The notes under the pieces are model-generated. The model was not told the DNA's origin and searched no databases. It was given only the letters and a program-made list of their open reading frames with translations. A program made the position numbers and the translations under genes. Shown here piece by piece: positions 46,391 to 55,687 of a DNA stretch of 64,000 nucleotides (within the stretch, counting starts at the first letter, position 1; each line of letters begins with the position of its first letter). Origin of the DNA: Methylomonas sp. LL1. GTDB lineage: Bacteria; Pseudomonadota; Gammaproteobacteria; Methylococcales; Methylomonadaceae. The stretch lies in contig NZ_CP064653.1 of the NCBI RefSeq assembly GCF_015711015.1, positions 2,914,001 to 2,978,000 of the forward strand. The letters are read 5' to 3'.

Positions 46391-47158
46391 TCAACAAAAA
46401 ACTCTTCGTTTCCTAGTCGATTCACCCATTAACTCTGAATATCGACGAAAATCCTTTTTATAATCATTAAGCCATAAAGGATTGGCCAAAATATTATCGA
46501 CGCCCATGCGACAGGGAATTCGAAGCCCTCTGTGGTGACAAGGAGCGCCTATCTGATACATATCAACCCCTTGCTTACGGATATAACTGGCTAATGCGGG
46601 GGCAACAATGAAATACCAGTGCTTAATGTTCTGCTGTGCAGAATACACAACAGCCGCCCGAAAAAGCCCCCACATGATACTTCGACTGTGGTTGTTGTAA
46701 TTGAAAATAGACTTAACATTACCACTTTCATCTGAGAGCTCTTGGTCCTGCAAATCAAACAAAGTAGATCGTTTTGCGACAAATCGCCTTGCTTCTCTAG
46801 TAATGCACAACCTGGATATTTCAACCGAAAATTGACGTTCCGTCCTAACTATTTTTTGATCCAAACTGCTCAACTCTTCAAACGGAAACGTAGGATTATT
46901 GGACAGAACAAGCCGCAAGCCGCCCAACCAATGCCCTGACGCTTTATGCCTGACCAAAAAGTGAACTGCATCATGATCCCATTCATCAATTTCCATTCGG
47001 TCTGGAAATTTATCTTTATCTTCAAACCCCATCTCGTCGCAATAGACTTGGTATCTAAGATTATAATGTATTCGTCTACTTTCAGGACTATCAGCTAAAA
47101 CAACTTCGAAGTTGCCATCAAAAAAAAACTTTTCTGGAATCAAGTTAGAACCCCACAT
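46391..47158 (-). CDS. PEP-CTERM/exosortase-associated acyltransferase
   Basis: A 255-residue GNAT-fold protein of the PEP-CTERM/exosortase system-associated acyltransferase family, relatives of acyl-homoserine-lactone synthases. Seen are RIHYNLRYQVYCDEMGFED near residue 28, AVHFLVRHKASGHWLGGLRLV near 64, and SVEISRLCITREARR near 110. The C-terminal third (KHWYFIVAPALASYIRKQGV) also fits. The product is unknown; members occur only in genomes with exosortase systems. No exosortase gene is near. It is a single gene, separated from ycgR by 235 bp. An AHL synthase is less likely, since the AHL signature residues are not all there. Confidence 0.85.
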   Translation of the reverse strand: MWGSNLIPEKFFFDGNFEVVLADSPESRRIHYNLRYQVYCDEMGFEDKDKFPDRMEIDEWDHDAVHFLVRHKASGHWLGGLRLVLSNNPTFPFEELSSLDQKIVRTERQFSVEISRLCITREARRFVAKRSTLFDLQDQELSDESGNVKSIFNYNNHSRSIMWGLFRAAVVYSAQQNIKHWYFIVAPALASYIRKQGVDMYQIGAPCHHRGLRIPCRMGVDNILANPLWLNDYKKDFRRYSELMGESTRKRRVFC

Positions 47159-47582
47159 TGTCGTTACTTAAATTATTAACCATATTCCAAGTATTGCCTA
47201 TTCTTAAATTTTAAACAAACCTACGCCCTCCAAAACAATCAATGGACATCCCATTAGCTTCGTGTGCCTTATAGCTAACTCATAAGCCACAATGATTTAT
47301 CATGAAGTATAGAGAAGACGACATGAAAATACGGGCCAGTTTGATTAAAATTGGATTAATTTCCGAAATTAGACCTAGCCTTAGTCGACAAGCCAAACCT
47401 AACAGAGCAAAAACTGTAAAGCAAATTTTTTAGGCCAATCCATCGTACCGAAGACCAAATCGAGGCAAGAAGCTATAAAATCACACATCAAGGGCTTTTC
47501 ATAAAAACAACTTAGAATCCAAAGTACAGGACAAAAAACACAACACATTGATAAATAGATACAACGTGGGTATTTTTGCTGT
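47159..47582. other. Intergenic spacer, nothing firm
   Basis: AT-rich, about 420 bp. A 36-codon ATG frame (47323-47433) has a GAGAAG-like site upstream but a random-looking product, and I do not call it. No terminator or promoter is supported. Confidence 0.5.
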
Positions 47583-48015
47583 CTATGCCCCCCCCCTGAT
47601 GTTAGTGGCTAGACAAAAACAGATTCCCACTACAAACGGTTGCAACGCTTTTTCCATTCCTTCGACCTGAACTACGACTACCTTACTCAGCTCTTGGTGC
47701 TCTTGCCACACCCATCGCTGCTTCACACTTCGCCAGCCGCCGCCATCTACGGACTTTCCCACCGGCAGCTGGACGACTTTTCCTTGGCTTAAAGGTCTGT
47801 CACCTCGCACGCACCACCGTTTTCAGCGGGTAGGCCAGTAATGTGCGTATCTGCCGTTCACCCCAGCAAATTATTCAGTTTGCTCGCATGGCATTTGCCT
47901 GGACTTATCACACCGGTGAGCAACTCGACACTCACCAGCCCATCCATTTTAAAAAACCATTCAGCAACCTCTCAAGTCAGTATTCCGGCATGGTCTCGAC
48001 TTCCTCCGCAGTTAA
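47583..48015 (+). pseudogene. IS4-family transposase remnant
   Basis: On the plus strand, 47843 onward reads QQIIQFARMAFAWTYHTGE then QPIHFKK. After a one-base-type frameshift it continues LKSVFRHGLDFLRS and a stop at 48013-48015. This is the usual C-terminus of IS4-type transposases (a WAYxTGEW-like block, KPI, K.HGR, S.FR.GLD.L). The upstream part, 47583-47840, has no intact frame on this strand. An open frame on the other strand (GKSVDGGGWRSVKQRWVW...) could belong to a second decayed element. Neither end nor target duplication could be found. Confidence 0.5.
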
Positions 48016-48128
48016 TTGTTGAATTTGTCCGCACGATTCGACGATTTCATTCCGTCTCTGCTTAATACCATAGATTACATCAAACAACCGGACTCTCCCC
48101 CCCCCTAACTTGGAAAAAACTTCAAGTA

Positions 48129-49661
48129 TTAAATAGTCGTCCGATATAATATTTCATGCCATTTGGGTTCAATTATCCCTCCTTCCGGCTTTCTATACGC
48201 AAAAAACCGACAAGACATCTTTTCAGTTATAGTGTTGATGGTGATAATATTAACCGAAAAATAGATGCTTCCGTCGGTATTTGACATATGCCCGATAGAG
48301 CTTCCGCAGCCGATAACCGGAATATTTTGTTCATTCACGCTAAAACAAGGAATGTGATGATGCCCATGCAACACCATGCAAACAGAGTTTTTTTGCAGAA
48401 ATCCCAGAAATAGATCTGCATCTTCCAATGGCATGGTCGGTTTAAAATCTGTTCCAATAATTTGAGCGTAAAACAGATCAGTTTGTGGATGGATTTTCTG
48501 GTGAGGGATAGGATGATGATGCAAAATTGCGATTAACTTGAAATCCTTGGCATTTTTCTTTCGCGCTAATTCATATTCAATCTCGTCTAACTGCGATCGA
48601 TTGACAGAGCCATTTGTCAAGTTACCCTGCACGACGGAGTTAACGCAGATCAAGCCTATCTTTTCTGCGTCGTACCATATGACTTTAGCCATTGGAAATC
48701 CAATCGCTGTCAGGTAGTTCTCGTTTATGTTACCGTCTTTTCTGACATCACTACTACCCAAAACCAACAAGGGTTCTTCGACTCCCAGTTGAGCCAAAAA
48801 AGTCCAAAACGACCGAACAGCATTCATATGTTGCTCGCCGGGACCTTCCATAAGATTCCCAGTTACCACCGGTACGGTTTTAGCGTTTTCACCTAGTTCT
48901 TCAATTAATGACCGTAAAAAATCTTGAACTCTCTGCGTTCTAAAGTTAGCGCTTTTACTGCCAATATTAAAATCACTTAAATGGAGGATATTAATACAAG
49001 CACTTTCATGCTCAAAAACTTCGGGAAATTCGGCGCGGTATGCTATTTTCAATTTTCCCATATGGATGTCGGGTTCGCCATTTAGCCGCGAGAACAACCA
49101 AATCAATCTTGCATCAATATCAAGTTCCATACCTCCAGGTGAACTCAAAGGAAAAAAAACAGAATCGCCTCCGGGTACTCCTACCAATATCCCTGGCCAG
49201 CTGATTGCTTCATTCAGTGCGGTTCTTAATGTCGGATGAATATTGAGGATAGCAGTAGTCTCTTGAGGGGCTTCATCTAGTGCAATGACAACCCCCCGAT
49301 GATTGAGGCCAGATTTTAAAAGATATTCCAACAAATGTGGATCACACAGAACTTTGTCCGTCTCGACATCGATTCCGGAAGGAATAATGACTGCCAGCCA
49401 TTGCTTTTGACCTATCATTGCTCTTAATTTAGAGTAAAACTCATCGTCAACTGGACTCTCCCCGTCCAAGTCCAATTCTAATAAATGCTTGGAAAAGTCT
49501 TCAGTGACATAATTTGAGTTAGGTATGGCAATGAACTTATTTAATAAAAGCGCTGCCATATTCCTAGCACTCGCCCCCCGATCAAGCGTAGCGACATTGA
49601 ACATAGGATCAATAATTTGGGCAAGCCAATTAGCAAAGGCTAAGCTGGATGATGTTTGCAT
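48129..49661 (-). CDS. Metallophosphoesterase-like protein with degraded motifs
   Basis: A 510-residue protein. Residues 1-230 match nothing I recognise. Residues about 230-480 have the calcineurin-like phosphoesterase layout: ILHLSDFNIG, VVTGNLMEG, VLGSSDVRK, AILHHHPIP and VLHGHHHIP. Compared with the family norm (D-x-H, GD, GNHD, HH, GHxH), motif I has Asn for His, motif II has Asn for Asp, and motif III has Ser-Ser for Asn-His. The last two motifs are intact. Metal binding is therefore probably altered or lost. The ATG shares one base with the stop of the RND gene (TAATG), so it is translated with the pump. The open frame upstream to 49781 overlaps that gene and is not used. Confidence 0.75.
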   Translation of the reverse strand: MQTSSSLAFANWLAQIIDPMFNVATLDRGASARNMAALLLNKFIAIPNSNYVTEDFSKHLLELDLDGESPVDDEFYSKLRAMIGQKQWLAVIIPSGIDVETDKVLCDPHLLEYLLKSGLNHRGVVIALDEAPQETTAILNIHPTLRTALNEAISWPGILVGVPGGDSVFFPLSSPGGMELDIDARLIWLFSRLNGEPDIHMGKLKIAYRAEFPEVFEHESACINILHLSDFNIGSKSANFRTQRVQDFLRSLIEELGENAKTVPVVTGNLMEGPGEQHMNAVRSFWTFLAQLGVEEPLLVLGSSDVRKDGNINENYLTAIGFPMAKVIWYDAEKIGLICVNSVVQGNLTNGSVNRSQLDEIEYELARKKNAKDFKLIAILHHHPIPHQKIHPQTDLFYAQIIGTDFKPTMPLEDADLFLGFLQKNSVCMVLHGHHHIPCFSVNEQNIPVIGCGSSIGHMSNTDGSIYFSVNIITINTITEKMSCRFFAYRKPEGGIIEPKWHEILYRTTI

Positions 49662-52600
49662 TATTTTTGCGATTTTTCTTGTCGAGCTTGCGTTAAATCC
49701 CACAGTACCGGAACTACAAATAATGTCAATAAGGTTGAAACACCTAAACCCGTGACAAAAGTCGAAGCCATGGTACCCCAAACTATTGAATAACTAGGAA
49801 TTCCGAGCGCCATCGGCAAAAGTCCTAAAACCGTAGTCACGGTAGTCAAAATAATAGGTTGTAAACGAACTTTAACCGCCCTATCTATAGATTCTCTACG
49901 GGATAAGCCAGAACGGTAGCTACTGTTAATAAAATCGATCAGCACCAAGGCATCATTAACTACTACACCGACCACACCGATGACCGCAATCAAACTGTTG
50001 ACGGTAAATAAGGATTGCGTCAGAAACTTGCCGATAACAATTCCGATAAAAGCAAACACGATACTGGATAAAATAATGGCGGGTTGTAAATACGATTGAA
50101 ATTGCGCCGCCAACACCAAGTAGATAATCATCACCGCGACAAAAAAGGCAAAAATCAACGACTGATATGAGCGCTGAGTATTCTCATATTCTCCACTAAA
50201 TAAAACAGTAGCCCCCGGATATTCGTTTCTAATGTTATCGTAATATTTTGCCACGTCAGCGATAACACTCGCAGACGAAATGGGCGCGCCACTTTTGATA
50301 TCCGCTTTAATGCTAATGGTGCGTTGCCCCCTGTATCTATTAAGAACACCAGGTTCATCATAACTGCGTAGCTGGGTTAAATCATTCAATAAAATTGGGC
50401 TTACGGCATTTTCGATAAAAGGCGTTAATAAAATCTGCCGAGGGTCATCAACGGCCTTGGGGTCCATTAACAGTTTAAGATCTATTTCTTCATCATTGGC
50501 TCTGAATTTTCCAATATAACGTCCATCCAAAACACTGCCCGTCATCCTTGTCACGTCACTGCTACTAAGATTGTATTCCTTGACGCGATCATGACGAATA
50601 TCGAAACGGTAAACCTTTTTTGGCACACCACGATCATCTTCCAACTCCACTAAATAGGGTGCTATATGTTTTTGACTGGTTAAAAAACTCTGCAAATTGT
50701 CAGCCAGCTCCGAAACAGCCTGGATATTGCTACCCATTACCTTTATATTAATCGCTTTTCCCGAAGGAGGCCCCTCTTTCATCGGGTGAACGTATATTTG
50801 AAAGTTGTCTTTTTCAAATTGTTTTTTCAACTTTGCCCGCATGCTCTCCAAATGACTCATGGGATCGCCAATTTCCTGCTCCTGTTTAGGCGGCAACGTC
50901 ACCAAAACCACACCATAATTATTGCCGAATACCAGCTCATAATCCTCGTTCATATAAACTCCCGCCAAACCCGAGGCTGATTGAGCTTTGCCAGGACCAT
51001 CCGCCATAATCGTTCTGGAAACATCTCGGGTTATTCGATCTATTTGCTCCATTGATGTATTAGGCGCCCCCTTAATATCAACGAAATAAATGGCATAATC
51101 GTCAGGAAAAAACTGAGTTTTGACAAGCGGTGCAATACCCGTCATCGACACATACATAACGCCGATTGAAACCACAAACAGTCCTCCTACTATTAACATC
51201 GTCAAGGCGCGGAACTTCAAGGTCCAATCCAGTATCCTTTCGGTGATACCGCGGAAAAAGGACATAATAAAATTATCTTGTTCCAGCCGTTGGGTTAATT
51301 CGATGGATTTTTGCGGCCCGAAATCCAAATAGTGAATAGGCAAGGTAAATAGACACTCAAACAACGAGGCTAATAATGCAAAACTGACCGCAGCTGGAAT
51401 TTGCGCAAAAAACTCCCCCGTCGTACCGGTCATAAGCAGTAAGGGCAAGAACGCCGCTATAGTAGTAACTGCCGAAGAAATGACCGGAATAGCGACTTCC
51501 GCAGTACCTTCTATGATGGCTTGATAGGTTTGACGACCTTCCTTAATATGCCTGTAGATATTATCGGTAACCACAATCGCATCATCGACAATAATGCCGG
51601 AAACCAAAACAAATGCGAACAATGTAATTTCGTTGAAGCTATATCCAGCCACATACATAATCAGCATCGTGATCAAAAATGAAAAAGGGATGCCTATCGT
51701 AATAAGACCGGCATTTCTAAAGCCTACGAAATACCAAGTAATGCCCGCAACCAACACCATCCCTACCGCTAAATTCCAGCCTAAGGTCGACAAGCCATCG
51801 TTTATTTTGATGGATGAATCTTGGGTTAGCGAGACCTCCACTTGTTCGCGATCGAATAAAGGCTTGAATTGATCCAATACCCGTAGAACATTTTCTTTTA
51901 TGGACAGAGCATTGCCTTCGGGTGTTTTGATCACATGAAGGGATACGGCATTTTTGCCATTGACGGAAGAAATTATACTAGGTCGACGATAATCAAAATC
52001 GGCCCGTGTAATCAGATCTTTTAAGCGAACAAAGCCACCGTCTCCATCTCGACGGATAATAGTATTGACTACCTGACTTCGATCATAGAATTTTTCATCT
52101 ACTTTAATTTGGTACTCTTTTCCTTGCGCGTTAAAGTTCCCTGCAGTGATCGACAAATTACTGTCCTGTAACGCCTTAGCCACTTCATCGAAACTGACGC
52201 CTAAGCCTCTTAGCCTCTGAGGGTTCAGGTAAATATGAAACTCCCGCATAAACTCGCCGGCAAGAACAATTTTTTTAACCCCTTCGATTCTTTGCAGCGA
52301 AGCTTTAACTTGATCCGCCATTAAAGACAAAGCCCGATTGTCATGCTCCCCCCCCAGATTGACTTGAACCACGGGTAGCAAAACTCCCATAGTCACGTTT
52401 TCCATAGTCGGAGGCTCAGTTTCAATAGGAAGATCTGATTTGGCGTTTAGTATCCTTAAGCGAATTTCGTTATAGAGCTTGTCATAATTACTATCATCTA
52501 TTAGTTTAATCCGAATATAGGATCGTTCGGGTTGCGACGAAGAAGAAATCCACTCAATATTTTCAATATTTTCAATTGCCTCTTCCAACTTACGCGTAAC

Positions 52601-52789
52601 CAGCGTTTCAACATCAGTCGCCGAAGCCCCCGGATAATCGGTCGTGATATTCACGATCGCCATATTAATATCCGGGTAACGCTCGGTGGGCAATGCGAAC
52701 ATCGCATAAAAACCCGCCACAGCAAGCAAGATAAAAATCAGGTTAAAAAAGATTTTTTGTTCCAAAGTAAAGCGGACGAATGCTTGCAT
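49661..52789 (-). CDS. RND efflux transporter permease
   Basis: A 1042-residue AcrB/hydrophobe-amphiphile-type permease, normal length with twelve membrane segments in two halves. The proton-relay Asp pair is in VLVSGIIVDDAIVV near residue 400. The N-terminus (LEQKIFFNLIFILLAVAGFYAMFALPTERYPDI) and the repeat GVVGVVVNDALVLIDF near 930 are typical. It exports small molecules or lipids with the fusion protein encoded just upstream; the substrate is unknown. No outer-membrane TolC-type gene is in the operon. It starts two bases after the fusion protein's stop and ends overlapping the phosphoesterase gene. Confidence 0.95.
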   Translation of the reverse strand: MQAFVRFTLEQKIFFNLIFILLAVAGFYAMFALPTERYPDINMAIVNITTDYPGASATDVETLVTRKLEEAIENIENIEWISSSSQPERSYIRIKLIDDSNYDKLYNEIRLRILNAKSDLPIETEPPTMENVTMGVLLPVVQVNLGGEHDNRALSLMADQVKASLQRIEGVKKIVLAGEFMREFHIYLNPQRLRGLGVSFDEVAKALQDSNLSITAGNFNAQGKEYQIKVDEKFYDRSQVVNTIIRRDGDGGFVRLKDLITRADFDYRRPSIISSVNGKNAVSLHVIKTPEGNALSIKENVLRVLDQFKPLFDREQVEVSLTQDSSIKINDGLSTLGWNLAVGMVLVAGITWYFVGFRNAGLITIGIPFSFLITMLIMYVAGYSFNEITLFAFVLVSGIIVDDAIVVTDNIYRHIKEGRQTYQAIIEGTAEVAIPVISSAVTTIAAFLPLLLMTGTTGEFFAQIPAAVSFALLASLFECLFTLPIHYLDFGPQKSIELTQRLEQDNFIMSFFRGITERILDWTLKFRALTMLIVGGLFVVSIGVMYVSMTGIAPLVKTQFFPDDYAIYFVDIKGAPNTSMEQIDRITRDVSRTIMADGPGKAQSASGLAGVYMNEDYELVFGNNYGVVLVTLPPKQEQEIGDPMSHLESMRAKLKKQFEKDNFQIYVHPMKEGPPSGKAINIKVMGSNIQAVSELADNLQSFLTSQKHIAPYLVELEDDRGVPKKVYRFDIRHDRVKEYNLSSSDVTRMTGSVLDGRYIGKFRANDEEIDLKLLMDPKAVDDPRQILLTPFIENAVSPILLNDLTQLRSYDEPGVLNRYRGQRTISIKADIKSGAPISSASVIADVAKYYDNIRNEYPGATVLFSGEYENTQRSYQSLIFAFFVAVMIIYLVLAAQFQSYLQPAIILSSIVFAFIGIVIGKFLTQSLFTVNSLIAVIGVVGVVVNDALVLIDFINSSYRSGLSRRESIDRAVKVRLQPIILTTVTTVLGLLPMALGIPSYSIVWGTMASTFVTGLGVSTLLTLFVVPVLWDLTQARQEKSQK

Positions 52790-52791
52790 AG

Positions 52792-53784
52792 TTATTTTCG
52801 GTTCAGTCTAAATTGATCGCCCAATTTAATTTCCGGTGAGTTTATTTTGACTTTCCCATCTTTCTGTTCGCCCAACAAATTCACCCGAATCGATTTACCA
52901 TCCTTACTTTGCAGCCAGTATTCTTCATACCGCTGATCCAAGGCCTTTTCAGAAATTGAGAAAACATGATCTTCACTGGGAATCGCTAATGTCAACTCAA
53001 CCCTAATTCCTCCGCGATATTCGGGCAATTGATCTTGAATTGCTAATTCAACTAAAATTTTACGGGTGTTTTCATCAAATTCGGGGGAAATATGCTCTAT
53101 AACTGCCGGCACTTTTAAATGATGCTCAGTCAGTAGAACATCGAACCTACCTTTCTGCTTCAAAGCGGCCAATTCATGCTCGGTCAGCATGAGAGGTACT
53201 ATTAACTTTGAATAATCACCAATATGTGCAACAACCTCGCCTTCACGAATCCATTGGCCTATCTCTATCGCTCTATCAATAACCAACCATCCAATTGGGG
53301 CCTTGATACAATGGCGCCGCTTGAGTTCATCAAACCGCTGTTTGCTGATGTGTGCGGCTTGCATTTCACGTTGTGAATTAACCAGTTCGCGAGTTAAATT
53401 GTCTAAAACATTGACGGCCGCCGACTGCTTGGCAACTAGTTGCTCATGCCGTGAAACTTCTTTTTGGTAATAGCTCATCTGATTAGTATGCTGAGCAATT
53501 TGGTTACTAGCGGCTTGGATATCAAACTGAACAAATACATCGTCTAAGCATGCTAATTTTCCATGCTCGGGAATTGATTCGCCAATATCAGCAAAAATTT
53601 CTTTTACTTTTCCAGCAACTTCTGTCGCTAGGGGAATAGTCGCATGCGCCCTAGTAAAACCAACAATAGAAATTTCATGCGTTGCAGACTCAGCAACCGC
53701 CCAGAGCTCGTTCGATTCTGCATGAGTAGATTGAGCCCAAACAAATTGAAAGCATATTAGTAAAATGGCAAAGTTGATTTGCAT
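52792..53784 (-). CDS. RND periplasmic adaptor (HlyD/AcrA family)
   Basis: A 330-residue membrane fusion protein with a Sec signal peptide (cleavage near STHAESNE). It has the lipoyl-like half-motif LATEVAGKVKEIFADIGESI near residue 53, a helical hairpin at about 90-155, then CIKAPIGWLVIDRAIEIGQWIREGE, the second lipoyl half. The beta-barrel and membrane-proximal domains follow. It is first in the three-gene operon with the RND permease and the phosphoesterase-like protein. No lipobox is seen. Confidence 0.9.
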   Translation of the reverse strand: MQINFAILLICFQFVWAQSTHAESNELWAVAESATHEISIVGFTRAHATIPLATEVAGKVKEIFADIGESIPEHGKLACLDDVFVQFDIQAASNQIAQHTNQMSYYQKEVSRHEQLVAKQSAAVNVLDNLTRELVNSQREMQAAHISKQRFDELKRRHCIKAPIGWLVIDRAIEIGQWIREGEVVAHIGDYSKLIVPLMLTEHELAALKQKGRFDVLLTEHHLKVPAVIEHISPEFDENTRKILVELAIQDQLPEYRGGIRVELTLAIPSEDHVFSISEKALDQRYEEYWLQSKDGKSIRVNLLGEQKDGKVKINSPEIKLGDQFRLNRK

Positions 53785-54205
53785 AATCGATTAGCAAAAT
53801 AGTTAACGTGTGTTGTAAACCAAAACCAGTGGCAATTTTATGAATCCCTCGCGAAGGTCAGCATAGTGTAAAGCTTGTAATGCGGCGATTCATGTTTCTT
53901 TTATGCTGGAAGTAGGTCCTGCCTTGAACTATAGGGTGAAAAGAGGCAAGCGAGAAAGCCGATTTCAACAGTGATGTCACAGTCGTTTCCACGACACTAT
54001 CGGTTTCCTACTTATAAACTGCATGAGGATAACCACCTCGTTAATCATGCTTCTTTAACCGACAAACTACATCCACGTATACTGTAAAGCGCTTAGCAAT
54101 AAATCAACATGTGTTTTTTTTTGAAATCCGGCTTCGAGCCGATTGGCTTTAACAGCAATCAGTACATGCGAACTTTTGGCCAGGCACTTATCCGCTTGGT
54201 CTCGA
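53785..54205. other. Intergenic spacer, nothing recognised
   Basis: 421 bp between the adaptor gene and the glycosyltransferase gene. No gene, repeat or confident promoter. A run of eight T (54115-54122) follows no stable stem. Confidence 0.5.
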
Positions 54206-55393
54206 TCATAAGGAATCTATTAAGCCAGTGATTTTATCAATAGCCAAGATTGGTTTATCTTCAAGAGGCAAGGGCTTTTCAGACAAAGCCACGCCTACAG
54301 CTTCTGCAATTAAGTTGGGCTTAGCCAATCCCGCCCGAATCAATTGCCCTCTGCCGGCTTTTTGAAGTGCCGCCATCATAAGATATTGATCCAAATTACT
54401 TGGAATGCCAATAATTGCTTTGCTCTCAATTAAGGTTTGATACACCATTGGACTCCCCCCGTTGCAAATCACAATATCAGCTTTTTTTACAGCTTGTTCC
54501 GCTGGCACGAATTCAGCGGTAAAGCAATTTTGATAAGTATGTAAGAGCTTGGCTTTATCCGCGGTAACGCACATCACTGTCACCGGCATGGTACTCAAGG
54601 TTTTGAGAATCATAGGCAATAACGAGCTCTCCCCGGAACTGCCTAAGGTAACGAAAACTATAGGGTTTTCCTTGGGTATTGCATTCCACCATACCGGCAA
54701 GGGGGCTCGAGTCGACCACAACACCGGCCCAATAAAAATATGATTGTTAGGCAGAGGCTTCATGGGGATAAGTGACTGAACGTCTGCATAAAGCGTGAAA
54801 TCGGCATGTGTATAGGTTTCACGCATGTCGCTAGCAAACGAAGCTATACCAAAATGCTTGCATGCCCGTCTGAAAGCCACTGCATGAAGTTTAAAAGCCC
54901 AAGGTTGAATAAACTGGAAAATAATGTCAGAAATTTTTACACCTAACAGATCAACAAGAGGATTCTCCGGCACTGGGTAACGCATATCAAGATATGGACT
55001 CCAATATGCATTGGTAACAGTGGCATAAGGAATTTTTTTAAGCGTACAGCTCAGAGCGAGAGACAACCGAAAATCCCCTATCACAAAATCCGGCTTAAAA
55101 GCCTCAATAGCAGCAATGTCATCATTCACATAACGAACCAGGGTATCGAGCGAATACATAGGCTGCCCCGTGGCGAGCTTTCTTAGGAAAAAATCACTCG
55201 ATATGGAAAATAAAGGCATTCTTTGCCATGGAACAGCGCCTATCAAATGATCGTAACGAGCATCAGCCGCCATTCCGACCGCGTACTTACCTGTTTTGGT
55301 TAATTCCTCGGCCAGCTTGACGCTGCGGGCCACATGCGCCAGCGTAACGGCTTCCGCGAATAATAAGACGCGTTTTCGAGTTTGATTGTTCAT
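54206..55393 (-). CDS. UGT/MGT-like glycosyltransferase (GT1)
   Basis: A 395-residue GT-B glycosyltransferase of the family 1 / macrolide glycosyltransferase type. The N-terminal domain begins VLLFAEAVTLAHVARSVKLAEEL. The C-terminal nucleotide-sugar site is IVICNGGSPMVYQTLIES with PSNLDQYLMMAALQKAGRG near residue 330. The usual histidine of the HCG/HGG motif is Asn-Gly-Gly here. Such enzymes glycosylate lipids, carotenoids or small molecules; the acceptor is unknown. It is divergent from a PEP-CTERM gene, with no partner in its own direction nearby. Confidence 0.8.
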   Translation of the reverse strand: MNNQTRKRVLLFAEAVTLAHVARSVKLAEELTKTGKYAVGMAADARYDHLIGAVPWQRMPLFSISSDFFLRKLATGQPMYSLDTLVRYVNDDIAAIEAFKPDFVIGDFRLSLALSCTLKKIPYATVTNAYWSPYLDMRYPVPENPLVDLLGVKISDIIFQFIQPWAFKLHAVAFRRACKHFGIASFASDMRETYTHADFTLYADVQSLIPMKPLPNNHIFIGPVLWSTRAPLPVWWNAIPKENPIVFVTLGSSGESSLLPMILKTLSTMPVTVMCVTADKAKLLHTYQNCFTAEFVPAEQAVKKADIVICNGGSPMVYQTLIESKAIIGIPSNLDQYLMMAALQKAGRGQLIRAGLAKPNLIAEAVGVALSEKPLPLEDKPILAIDKITGLIDSL

Positions 55394-55618
55394 AAACCAG
55401 CTCTACCCCCTTTTAGATTTCGACAAGATTTTTCACATCTCACAAACACTGTAGATCATAAAGCAGAACATGTGGTGAGTATCAATATGTTGTATCTCGC
55501 TTTCATTACCCCCCAATACATCAAGAGTGTCGGTTTTTTTTACACCCACCCAATCACCAGCGGCACACACGCCACCAACAAACACACAAATCATTGTAAA
55601 ATAATGATAAAAAACATA

Positions 55619-55634
55619 TGGCATGCTTATAGCT
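55619..55634 (+). promoter_or_regulatory. Sigma-54 promoter of the PEP-CTERM gene
   Basis: TGGCATGCTTATAGCT keeps GG-N10-GC and differs from TGGCAC-N5-TTGC by one base in each half. The transcript would start near 55645, about 43 nt before the ATG. PEP-CTERM genes are known to be activated by the RpoN-dependent regulator PrsR in some floc-forming bacteria, which supports the reading. Confidence 0.65.
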
Positions 55635-55687
55635 TTATACAGAGCGGAAGTATTAATTTCTTTTTTGAATCTTTTTCGGAGTCTATT

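Noticed and set aside
47323..47433. 36-codon ATG frame in the spacer after the acyltransferase gene
   Set aside because: Random-looking basic peptide; the weak upstream site alone is not enough.
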